The notes beneath the pieces are model-generated. The model saw only the letters and a program-made list of their open reading frames with translations. It had not been told where the DNA came from and searched no databases. From assembly GCA_949300325.1 (NCBI GenBank), contig CASGDQ010000036.1:1-59854 (forward strand): a stretch of DNA of 59,854 bases, written 5' to 3'. The position numbers and the translations under genes are program-made. Below are positions 52,882 through 59,854 of this stretch, in pieces. Within the stretch, counting starts at the first letter, position 1. Each line of letters begins with the position of its first letter. Origin of the DNA: an uncultured Spirochaetales bacterium (GTDB lineage Bacteria > Spirochaetota > Spirochaetia > Sphaerochaetales > Sphaerochaetaceae).

Positions 52882-53843
52882 TTTTTCCCTCCATTAATTC
52901 TTATGCGCGGGTCAACAAAACCATATGTGATATCCAGTAAGAGATTGGCAAATACAACAAATATCGAAATAACTAAAACCAAACTCTGGATCACTAGAAA
53001 ATCATTATTCATGACAGAAGTTGTTATCAAACGACTTATTCCCGCAATTGAAAAAACTTGTTCGGCAAGCAAAGATCCTCCGACAATAGATCTCACCTGT
53101 AATGCAATTAATGTAATTACAGGAATCAGAACATTTTTTAACGCATACTTATACTTGATTTTAGTTGGGGATAATCCATAGGCCTTGGAAGTCCTTATAT
53201 AATCTTGATTAATAACATCAAGCATATTAGTCCTTACCTGTCTTGCAATTGAAGACATGGGCCTAAAACTCATTATCAACATAGGCATAAAAGCATGAGA
53301 TAAATAACCTTTAAAGTCTTCAAGAGGATTCACAAATCCAACAAATGGCAAAACACGTAATTTAACCCCAAATAAATATATCAAGATTATACCTATCCAG
53401 AAAATAGGTATACCATTCATCGTCGTCATCAATACAGTAAGGCTCTGGTCTATAAACGAACCTCGCTTCGTTGCACATATTATTCCAATGACTATACCCA
53501 GAATAATAGAAAAGACCATTGCTGGTACAGTCAACCATAAAGTAACAGGAAGCCTATCTTTAATAAGACCGGCAATATCCGTGCCCAACATAACAGACAT
53601 GCCAAAATCACCTTTCAGCATATTGGTAATCCATAATACATATTGAACTGGAAGAGGCTTATCCAGGTTTAACTGCTTCCTCAAAGTATCTACAGCTGCC
53701 TGATCCGCTTCATATCCAAGCATTGTCCTAACAGGATCTCCTGGCAGAAAATGCACTATCAAGAATGCAAAAACAGAAATAGCAAAGATAGTAAAAAAGG
53801 CATACAAAATCCTTTTTGCTATATATTTCATGTATGAATTCAT
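52878..53843 (-). CDS. Peptide-type ABC transporter permease (DppB-like)
   Basis: 321 residues, six helices. L-P-G-D-P-V-R-T-M-L-G near 33-43 is the DppB N-terminal motif, and D-Y-I-R-T-S-K-A-Y-G-L near 213 the ATPase-contact loop. A second ATG four codons in is possible. A strong hairpin stands between it and the binding-protein gene. Confidence 0.93.
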   Translation of the reverse strand: MNSYMKYIAKRILYAFFTIFAISVFAFLIVHFLPGDPVRTMLGYEADQAAVDTLRKQLNLDKPLPVQYVLWITNMLKGDFGMSVMLGTDIAGLIKDRLPVTLWLTVPAMVFSIILGIVIGIICATKRGSFIDQSLTVLMTTMNGIPIFWIGIILIYLFGVKLRVLPFVGFVNPLEDFKGYLSHAFMPMLIMSFRPMSSIARQVRTNMLDVINQDYIRTSKAYGLSPTKIKYKYALKNVLIPVITLIALQVRSIVGGSLLAEQVFSIAGISRLITTSVMNNDFLVIQSLVLVISIFVVFANLLLDITYGFVDPRIRINGGKK

Positions 53844-53860
53844 AAAATGCGCCCTTAAAA

Positions 53861-53886
53861 CTGGATTGTTGAAACCAACAATCCAG
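53861..53886 (-). other. Perfect hairpin between binding-protein and permease genes
   Basis: CTGGATTGTTG (53861-53871) pairs with CAACAATCCAG (53876-53886), an 11-base perfect stem with a four-base loop. On the minus strand only TTTT follows, so termination would be partial. Such hairpins usually protect the upstream binding-protein mRNA and lower permease expression. Confidence 0.65.
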
Positions 53887-53905
53887 CGTGAATTAAATAG
53901 CTTAA

Positions 53906-55570
53906 TTAAAGCTTTATTCTATATAGGTAGTTATAATCATTACCCCTGTTATATGTATTGCAGAAACCTTTATCAACAATATTAGGCTGGGTAATTATCT
54001 GATCATAATATGCCGTAAGAACAGGATAACCTATCATATACTCATCTATTAACAAACGCTCGGCTTCTTGCATGCTTGCATACATTGTGGCCTCGTCAGT
54101 AGCTGTAAGAGCTGTCATTATTGCAGCATCCAAATCATCAGGATGTATTTTATTTGCATGATACATTCCTACAGATCCCTTTTCAGTTGCTCTCTTCGAG
54201 AAATTCGAGACTGCCTGATTAACAAGATTAGAGCCATAACCATGTCCGCAAAGAATCATGCCATCAGTCACTCCATCGCCATAAATACCACTTGTAGATT
54301 GCCAAGCTGCATTATCAAGATATACCAATTCTGCATCAATATTTACATCTTTCAAATATTGCTGCAAAGCTATCATGTACCTATCCAATCCTTGATCCAA
54401 CCCTGTAATAATTTTTGTTTTGAATCCATCAGCATAACCAGCTTCTGCCAGTAATTCCTTAGCTTTCTGAGGATCATAACCGTAGCCTTTTACATCAGGA
54501 TTATAAAAACCTGTACCTTCAACAGCATATTGGTTAGTTACAAAGGTTCTATTATAATCCAATGATTTCACAATTGTTTCTGAATCAATCGCATAAGCAA
54601 TTGCTTTTCTAACACGTACATCAGCAAGTGGAGAACCCTCAATAGCACTGGAGAAAATCAGGAAATACACTCTATTCCACATCTTATTTTGGTACAGGTT
54701 ATATCCCATGGAAGACATCATATCTTTCATACCATAATCTCCACCATTAAAGACATCACACTCTCCTGCCAGCAATGCAGCCTGCGCTGCCATATTATTT
54801 CCATATATCCTTGCTTCTATTTCATCATATAAAGGCTCTATATCTTTATTCCAATAGTTTTCATTTTTCACAAACTTTTTATATGAATCAGTAACTTTTT
54901 CCACAAGGACATAAGGACCAGTACCTACGGGATTCTCTAAGCACCAATCATAGCCATGCTCATCAAAAGCCTTCTTCGAATACATCATTCCTGCACAATT
55001 ATTCAGCGAATAAGGTATCTGAGAATTCCATTCTTTGAGATGGATGACCACTGTATCCTCATCTACTAATTCAAAATAATCTACAGAACCAAAATGAGTT
55101 GCAGACGTATTGGAATTTTCCTTGAAATTTTGTAAATTCCAAAGTAATACCTCTCCAGTAAATTCAGAACCATCGGAGAAATTTACACCATCACGAACTT
55201 TCAACGTATATGTAAGTGTTTCAGGATCTCCTTCAAACGATTCAAGCAGATAAGGAACCACTTCGCCTTCGTTGTCAAACATTAAAAGAGGTTCATATAC
55301 ACAACCAAGAAGATAAAATTCACTTCTAAACCTCCATGGAGCATAACTGGAAACTTCAACAATCGATCCTACAACTAGTTTTCCACCCCTAATGATATTA
55401 TCTTCTGTAACTTCCAAAGAGACTGTTTCAAACTCATCAATTTGAGAAGCATTCTGAACAACATTACCATTAGATGCAGGAGTGGAACTTACGGTCTCCT
55501 CTTTTCCACCTGCAGCAAATACAGCAAATGCCATAAAAACAATCAGGACTAAAGCGATAAACCTTTTCAT
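53906..55570 (-). CDS. Family 5 extracellular substrate-binding protein
   Basis: 554 residues. The signal peptide runs to about residue 20 (F-A-V-F-A then A-G-G-K-E-E), a spirochaete-style leader without a lipobox Cys. The mature part follows the SBP_bac_5 pattern: V-N-F-S-D-G-S-E-F-T near 128, P-V-G-T-G-P-Y near 215, and R-V-R-K-A-I-A-Y-A-I-D near 320. It binds the compound taken up by this system. Ligand unknown; family 5 proteins bind peptides, nickel, opines, plant sugars and others. Confidence 0.93.
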   Translation of the reverse strand: MKRFIALVLIVFMAFAVFAAGGKEETVSSTPASNGNVVQNASQIDEFETVSLEVTEDNIIRGGKLVVGSIVEVSSYAPWRFRSEFYLLGCVYEPLLMFDNEGEVVPYLLESFEGDPETLTYTLKVRDGVNFSDGSEFTGEVLLWNLQNFKENSNTSATHFGSVDYFELVDEDTVVIHLKEWNSQIPYSLNNCAGMMYSKKAFDEHGYDWCLENPVGTGPYVLVEKVTDSYKKFVKNENYWNKDIEPLYDEIEARIYGNNMAAQAALLAGECDVFNGGDYGMKDMMSSMGYNLYQNKMWNRVYFLIFSSAIEGSPLADVRVRKAIAYAIDSETIVKSLDYNRTFVTNQYAVEGTGFYNPDVKGYGYDPQKAKELLAEAGYADGFKTKIITGLDQGLDRYMIALQQYLKDVNIDAELVYLDNAAWQSTSGIYGDGVTDGMILCGHGYGSNLVNQAVSNFSKRATEKGSVGMYHANKIHPDDLDAAIMTALTATDEATMYASMQEAERLLIDEYMIGYPVLTAYYDQIITQPNIVDKGFCNTYNRGNDYNYLYRIKL

Positions 55571-55597
55571 TTTTTCCTCCTTTTTTTTATTGATATA

Positions 55598-56281
55598 TCA
55601 ACTGAATTCTTTCAGACCTTCAATTGCATATACTCTTACAGGACAAGAATCCAAACCTTTGATATACATAGGTGCAAATGAAATAAAGAAAACATCCTGC
55701 TTTAATTCATCCAAATTCTTTACAACTTCCAAAAAAGTTATATTCTTCGCCATACATATATCGTGAAATGGTTTTACATCCTCATTACAACTTTCAATTG
55801 AAACACCATCGCCAAATGCTACACATTTCACCTCGTGATCAACAAACCATTGTGCTGTTTCTCCGTTTACAAGTAATCTCTTATCATTAGGCCCATTGGT
55901 TTCTGGGGTAAAAGGGGCAAGTTTATATATTGAATCTATTATAACTACATCCCCTGCCTTTACTTTTGCACCAATAGCTTCCTCCAGATCCTTATAAGAA
56001 ATGTGTTGCAATGGTTCTAAATTCTTAAATTCATAGTAAATGCCTCGTCCCATGAAACTTGTTATTGCCAAAGCAGAAACGTCAGCGCCATTCTCAAAAT
56101 GATGATAGGGACATTCACAGTGAGTACCTAAATGCGTCATGATATCAACATTTGTATGAAAATCCGGTATAGGTCCTCCTGTATTAAATCGATCTAACTT
56201 ACATCTCCGAGTTTCAATAGCAGGATCAACCAATTTTGATAAATCTATTACCCGTAAATTACCAAGTTGATGTACACTCAT
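55598..56281 (-). CDS. Cyclase-family metal-dependent hydrolase
   Basis: 227 residues, the size of kynurenine formamidase-like cyclases. The zinc motif is H-L-G-T-H-C-E-C-P-Y-H-H-F near 51-63, with Glu in place of the usual Asp. D-x-V-I-I-D-S near 113 and C-V-A-F-G-D-G-V-S near 150 are also typical. These enzymes hydrolyse an amide, lactam or cyclic ester. Here it is the second gene in the island operon and overlaps the reductase gene by four bases. Confidence 0.85.
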   Translation of the reverse strand: MSVHQLGNLRVIDLSKLVDPAIETRRCKLDRFNTGGPIPDFHTNVDIMTHLGTHCECPYHHFENGADVSALAITSFMGRGIYYEFKNLEPLQHISYKDLEEAIGAKVKAGDVVIIDSIYKLAPFTPETNGPNDKRLLVNGETAQWFVDHEVKCVAFGDGVSIESCNEDVKPFHDICMAKNITFLEVVKNLDELKQDVFFISFAPMYIKGLDSCPVRVYAIEGLKEFS

Positions 56282-57207
56282 TTTTTCATCTCCTTTTTAT
56301 TTTTATTTTCCAAAGCATGAATACAATGGATTATAAGTTCATGAAATGGAACAGAAAGGCCAACAGTACGTGCCGCTTCTGCAACTGAACCACTTATTGT
56401 ATCAACTTCACTTTGCCGACCATCGTGAATATCCGAATAAATTGAGGTAAAACCCTCGGGAGCATTTGTACACACATTCTCAACATCAGCTATAACATCT
56501 TCTAAACAGAAGTCCAATCCAAGTGCATTAGCAACATCTACTGCTTCCTTACATAAATTACGCATAATCCAATTTGCATGAGGGTCTTTATGGATAAACC
56601 CTAATGGAACTTGCAACAGCGCAGTAACAGATGAAGCAGCTGTGTTAGTAAACAGTTTTTGCCAAATTTGTTTCTGTATGCTATCACATACTTTGCAATC
56701 AAAACCGCACTCAGTAAACAAATTGGCAATGTTTTGTAAGATTAATGGATTTCCTTCTAATAATCCAATACTTGTTTCGCCTACTCCTCCATGAAAAATA
56801 TATCCAGGGCTAATAACAGAAGAATTATGTTGAGTAGTACCAATGATGACATGTTGTCTATCTGCAAATTTCAATAGTTTTGACTCATGTCCCGCTCCAT
56901 TTTGTAATGTCAACAAGTAAGTATTTGGGCCTATAATTCCTTTGTTACTTTCAAGAGATGAAATTGTAAACATTGATTTTACAAATACAATTACTAAATC
57001 TTGGTAACCAAGAGAAACTGTATTCGTACATCCAAAAGGGAAAAAAGAAGAAACTGTACCATTTTTTTCTTTAATCCTAACTCCATTCTTATTTATTTCA
57101 TCAATAAGAGAAGAATTGACATCAACAACAGTCACGCAATTTTTCTTTGAAAGATATCCGCCAAAAAGCGAGCCCATTGCTCCTGCTCCTATAACAGTTA
57201 TGTTCAT
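56278..57207 (-). CDS. Ketopantoate reductase-family (ApbA/PanE) enzyme
   Basis: 309 residues. NADP motif G-A-G-A-M-G-S-L-F-G at 7-16, and the catalytic-Lys region I-W-Q-K-L-F-T-N-T-A-A-S near 165-180. Ketopantoate reductase makes pantoate for coenzyme A, but paralogues in catabolic operons reduce or oxidise other 2-oxo acids; no pan gene is near. It is the first gene of the island operon. AAAGAGGAAAT precedes the ATG. Confidence 0.87.
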   Translation of the reverse strand: MNITVIGAGAMGSLFGGYLSKKNCVTVVDVNSSLIDEINKNGVRIKEKNGTVSSFFPFGCTNTVSLGYQDLVIVFVKSMFTISSLESNKGIIGPNTYLLTLQNGAGHESKLLKFADRQHVIIGTTQHNSSVISPGYIFHGGVGETSIGLLEGNPLILQNIANLFTECGFDCKVCDSIQKQIWQKLFTNTAASSVTALLQVPLGFIHKDPHANWIMRNLCKEAVDVANALGLDFCLEDVIADVENVCTNAPEGFTSIYSDIHDGRQSEVDTISGSVAEAARTVGLSVPFHELIIHCIHALENKNKKEMKK

Positions 57208-57224
57208 CTATTTCCTCTTTTTTT

Positions 57225-57238
57225 TGCAATCGATTTCA
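57225..57238. promoter_or_regulatory. LacI-type operator O1
   Basis: TGCAATC-GATTTCA, a 14-base palindrome with one mismatch around the CG centre. It lies a few bases past the predicted transcription start, where a bound repressor would block initiation. Confidence 0.65.
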
Positions 57239-57248
57239 ATACATCTGA

Positions 57249-57276
57249 TATATATCTATTAACATGAGTTTTTCAA
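57249..57276 (-). promoter_or_regulatory. Promoter of the island operon
   Basis: On the minus strand TTGAAA (57271-57276), 16 bases, TATATA (57249-57254). The predicted start (about 57242) precedes O1 and is about 35 nt upstream of the reductase ATG, which has its own ribosome site. Confidence 0.5.
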
Positions 57277-57344
57277 TTTTGCAATAAAAATTTTTATAAA
57301 TTGGAATAGCAAAAGCTTATTTAAGTATCTGATTTCTTTTTTTG

Positions 57345-57364
57345 TTATGCAATCGATTGTATAA
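57345..57364. promoter_or_regulatory. LacI-type operator O2
   Basis: TTATGCAATC-GATTGTATAA, a 20-base palindrome with a single mismatch and the same GCAATC-GATT core as O1. Centres are 123 bases apart, close to twelve helical turns, which would allow looping by a tetrameric repressor. Confidence 0.7.
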
Positions 57365-57521
57365 ATTTATAAAATAATTGATAATATACTCTTCTTTTAC
57401 CACACGCGTTAATAATAACTATTGTTCATATCATAATAAAATTAACAATGATATAAACAATGAGAATTGCAATTAAGAAAATCAAGTATATGATTATTAG
57501 TCTCTGAAATATCTCAATAAG

Positions 57522-58445
57522 TTATGGAATATATTTTTCAAGCTCTTTGACCACATCAGGAATTCTTGAGGCATCATCAAGCCTTGCTCCGCAGGCAAAG
57601 GCGTGGCCGCCTCCTCCAAATTCAACTGCAACCTGATTAATCTTAATCCGGTCAGAACGGAACTCCACACGTATTTTCCCATTAAGATCGGCAAAAAGCA
57701 CAAAAATCGGATAGCCTTTTATGTCTCTCATGCAGGACAGGGCTTCGCTGACCATATCTGGTGTAAGATGATACCGGTCTATGACATCCTGGGTGATATA
57801 CATATATAAAACACCTCCCGGACTTACCCGCAACTGAGAATAGGCATGTATGATGAAATTCACACTGTCCATGCTTCTTTCATTTATCTTTGAGATGAGA
57901 AAGCTCAGATCAAAGCCTGTATCAAGAAGCGTTGCAGCAGTCCTTAAAGTGGAGGAATCCACCGAAGGATAAGAAAAGCGTCCAGTATCGGTTACCATGC
58001 CAGCATAAAGGCACCTTGCCGCATCTGCTCCTATTTTCAGTTTCCGCCTTATCGCATGGCTTGCAATTATCTCGCAACAGGAAGAAAGCAACTCTTCGAT
58101 ATTTTCATGCCCATAGCTGTCCATGACGATGTGGTGGTCTATCTTGAGGATCGACGGGGCTGCCATGAAGGAAGGATCCGCACTGCGCTCCCTTGCAGAA
58201 TTGTCCACCTGGATCACAAAGGCATCAGAATAATCGACAGATCCTGGCAGATTCCAGGAGCCCAGAAATCCGAAACGGGCAATCGGCTGGTTTACGACAA
58301 TCGGGGAAATCCCATAATTTTCTTCAATAAGGTATTTCAAGCCGAGGGAGGCTCCTATGCAGTCGCCATCCGGCTGTATATGCCCTATCACAACGGTCTT
58401 CGGATATTTTATTATTTCACGTTCGATTATTTCAAATGCGTTCAT
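57522..58445 (-). CDS. nrnA: DHH-family phosphoesterase (NrnA-like)
   Basis: 307 residues. DHH motifs: G-H-I-Q-P-D-G-D-C-I-G near 22-32, Q-V-D-N-S, I-D-H-H near 104-107, and the C-terminal DHHA1 motif G-G-G-H-A-F-A-C-G-A. NrnA degrades 2-5-mer RNAs and pAp. TATAAT (58452-58457, minus) ends 6 nt before the ATG and there is no ribosome site, so the mRNA is probably leaderless. Base composition returns to that of the first 44 kb. Confidence 0.92.
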   Translation of the reverse strand: MNAFEIIEREIIKYPKTVVIGHIQPDGDCIGASLGLKYLIEENYGISPIVVNQPIARFGFLGSWNLPGSVDYSDAFVIQVDNSARERSADPSFMAAPSILKIDHHIVMDSYGHENIEELLSSCCEIIASHAIRRKLKIGADAARCLYAGMVTDTGRFSYPSVDSSTLRTAATLLDTGFDLSFLISKINERSMDSVNFIIHAYSQLRVSPGGVLYMYITQDVIDRYHLTPDMVSEALSCMRDIKGYPIFVLFADLNGKIRVEFRSDRIKINQVAVEFGGGGHAFACGARLDDASRIPDVVKELEKYIP

Positions 58446-58500
58446 GAAACGATTATAAAATGACTATCACCAAAAAGAAAGGCCCCGCTATGCATCAACC

Positions 58501-58536
58501 CCCAAATGTTGGAGACGACATTTGGGAGTTTTTTTT
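58501..58536 (+). promoter_or_regulatory. IS left-end hairpin with T-run before orfA
   Basis: CCCAAATG (58501-58508) pairs with CATTTGGG (58519-58526), followed by AG and T8. It would end transcription arriving from outside, and its 3' arm holds the only Shine-Dalgarno-like bases (GGGAG, 58524-58528) before the orfA ATG at 58537. Confidence 0.6.
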
Positions 58537-59101
58537 ATGGGTGGAAAACGAATTTCAACAAAAACAAAACTAAAGGTTCTCGAATTATTGAAACAGGGCT
58601 TTAGATCCCGGTACATAGCAAATCACCTTCATATGCATCGTTCAACTGTAAAAAGGTTGGAATATTTATTTGATGGAGGAGATGAGAGCTGGGTGTATGA
58701 AACCTATTGCCACCGTTACAAGGCAATGTCTGAAGCTGCGAAACGGAAGATTGTGAGACGGGTCCTGAGTCTTGAAATCACGAAGGCGGAAGCCTGTACG
58801 AAATACAAAATAAGCAATAATGTTTTAAATCTATGGATCCGCAATTATAATAATCATGGTATCACCACTCTGAAAAAGGGTCGACCAGCGAAGAGGGGTT
58901 GCAATGACGGAAGAGGAAAAGAAGAGGATGAAGGAGCTCGAAAGGGAGAACGCAGAGCTGAAGCAGGTCGCCGCCTTCTGGAAGATATACTACCGCACCT
59001 GCGAGGAAAGAGAGACGGATCCTCAAAAAAAAATGTTCTACAGGCGGTTGCAGAAGGGCAGCGTCTTGGAATACCAGCCGAGCGGTCGCTTAAAGAAGTA
59101 G
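58537..59101 (+). pseudogene. IS3-family OrfA, in two frames
   Basis: The first 120 codons from 58537 encode two helix-turn-helix units (L-K-Q-G-F-R-S-R-Y-I-A-N-H near 18-30 and I-T-K-A-E-A-C-T-K-Y-K-I-S near 81-93) and end in K-K-G-R-P-A-K-R-G. The expected leucine-zipper part, K-E-L-E-R-E-N-A-E-L-K, is one frame over, in 58904-59101. Removing one base near GGGGTT (58895-58900) would join them. So either this copy carries a one-base insertion or the zipper is started separately at ATG 58904, which has GAGGGG upstream. Confidence 0.65.
59025..59033 (+). other. A9 slippery run for -1 frameshift
   Basis: Nine consecutive A residues lie in the zipper frame where it must pass to the OrfB frame. 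The shift from that frame to OrfB is -1, as in other IS3 elements. Confidence 0.6.
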
Positions 59102-59854
59102 GCATCGCATCCAGCACCTACTACTACTGGCTGAGCCACAAGGACTTGAAGAAGGAAGAGGACGAGGCTCTTGCCGCTGACATAAGGGAAGTACAGGAGG
59201 ACAACTACTGGGCGTATGGGGCTCTCAGGATGACGGAGGCGCTCAGACAGTCGGGCAGATACGAATCTATCAACCACAAGCGCGTGGAACGCGTGATGCG
59301 CGAATACAAGCTGAACGCGAAAGTACGCCGCAGGCACTATCCGAAGAACTATTACAGGACGATGAAGGACAACGGCCCGGAGCTTCCTGCCAACGTGCTC
59401 GACAGGGACTTCTCTGCGGACGGTCCACACCAGAAATTCGTCACGGACATAACCTACCTTCCGACCGAGGAGGGCTGGTGCTACATGGCGGCCATTAAGG
59501 ACCTCTACAACAACGAGATAGTTGCAAGGAAGGTAAGCAGGAACCAGACGCTGGAGCTCGTGATAGACGTGGTCAAGCAGCTCAGGAACAGGGTCGGGTC
59601 CCTCCGTGGATGCCTGCTTCACTCCGACATGGGCTGGACTTATACCAATGCTAGATACGTCAAATTCCTCAAGGAGCTCGGTATCGTACAAAGCATATCC
59701 CGCAAGGGGAACTGCTGGGACAACGCATGCATGGAGAACTTCTTCGGACACATGAAGTCGGAGACGATATACCAGAGGGGCAGGAACAACAGAGGATACA
59801 AGTTCAATGAGATAAGAAAGATTGCCTACGACTATGTTACATGGTATAACGAAG
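59025..59854 (+). CDS. IS3-family transposase OrfB, partial
   Basis: The frame runs past the window end. It contains the integrase core: first Asp in F-V-T-D-I-T-Y-L, second in L-H-S-D-M-G-W, and Glu in C-W-D-N-A-C-M-E-N-F-F-G. This is the DDE triad of IS150-like transposases. No ATG is seen at its start; the A9 run (59025-59033) in the zipper frame is a typical -1 slippage site, which would yield an OrfAB fusion protein. Confidence 0.85.

Larger units (their letters stand above)
57208..57521. other. 314-base regulatory region of the island
   Basis: Very AT-rich, no gene. It holds the promoter of the minus-strand operon and two LacI-type palindromes (separate entries). The part from 57365 to 57521 shows no clear signal and leads to the 3' end of the DHH gene. 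Confidence 0.6.
58491..59854 (+). mobile_element. IS3-family element (IS150-like), left part
   Basis: The left end is probably at TGCATCAACCCCC (58491 on), since IS3 elements begin with TG and IS150-type ends are rich in C-runs followed by AAATGTTGGA. Two open frames in IS3 order follow. The right end is outside the window, so terminal repeats and target duplication cannot be checked. Confidence 0.8.

Noticed and set aside
1..59854. CRISPR arrays, rRNA genes, prophage structural genes
   Set aside because: No regularly spaced direct repeats, rRNA-like stretches or phage head/tail genes were seen on reading both strands.

Overview
The window looks like chromosome from a diderm, probably a spirochaete of the Sphaerochaeta/Treponema kind. 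Three things point there: extracytoplasmic binding proteins with the N-terminal style typical of that phylum (hydrophobic stretch ending FAAGGKEE at 53906-55570; lipobox LVSC at 39388-40872), a patatin fused to an outer-membrane beta-barrel, and the overall mix of a D-lactate dehydrogenase, a membrane pyrophosphatase and Opp/Dpp-type transporters. The assignment is inferred from reading alone. Genes are packed tightly, and several convergent pairs overlap or abut at their stop codons.

Layout. 1-240: tail of an IS200/IS605 transposase with its end hairpin. 0.24-9.8 kb: GtrA-like flippase, GH2 glycosidase, DEAD-box helicase with a DbpA RNA-binding domain, UDP-galactopyranose mutase, TrpR, cardiolipin synthase, QueH and a TPR protein. 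9.8-13.4 kb: two tail-to-tail GntR/FCD regulators, then a patatin-barrel protein. 13.4-24.2 kb: tRNA-Leu(CAA), RluA-type pseudouridine synthase, PHP phosphatase, coiled-coil protein, orphan DbpA-domain protein, metallo-beta-lactamase-fold hydrolase, DksA-like protein, ThrH-like phosphatase, DMT and AI-2E-family transporters, and a TrmJ-glpQ-DUF362 operon. 24.3-34.9 kb: secreted protein, nagB, mnmA, DUF2188 protein, D-lactate dehydrogenase, J-domain protein, membrane pyrophosphatase, PAQR protein, secreted Fn3-like protein and a small RHH protein. 34.9-41.5 kb: a complete Opp/Dpp transporter operon led by a HAD phosphatase and ending in a metallophosphoesterase. 41.6-44.5 kb: ung, DUF4432 epimerase-like protein and a NahK-like sugar kinase.

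44.5-57.4 kb is visibly more AT-rich and entirely on the minus strand. It reads as one acquired metabolic island. A promoter with two LacI-type palindromic operators drives a ketopantoate-reductase-like enzyme, a cyclase-family hydrolase, a full five-gene Dpp-type importer, an isocitrate-lyase/PEP-mutase-family enzyme without the usual lyase motif, a MATE and an MFS exporter, a cupin and a LacI regulator. The substrate is unknown. This is the best candidate for an undescribed system here. Beyond it lie a DHH phosphoesterase (nrnA-like) and the left end of an IS3-family element that runs off the window.

Two themes cut across the window. First, many genes that begin a transcription unit have no Shine-Dalgarno sequence but carry a -10 (often with a well-spaced -35) only 6-9 nt before the ATG, which predicts leaderless mRNAs; genes inside operons usually have good Shine-Dalgarno sites. 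Second, several RNA hairpins are placed where they could control expression: over the ldh ribosome site, at the IS3 left end, and between the binding-protein and permease genes of the island.
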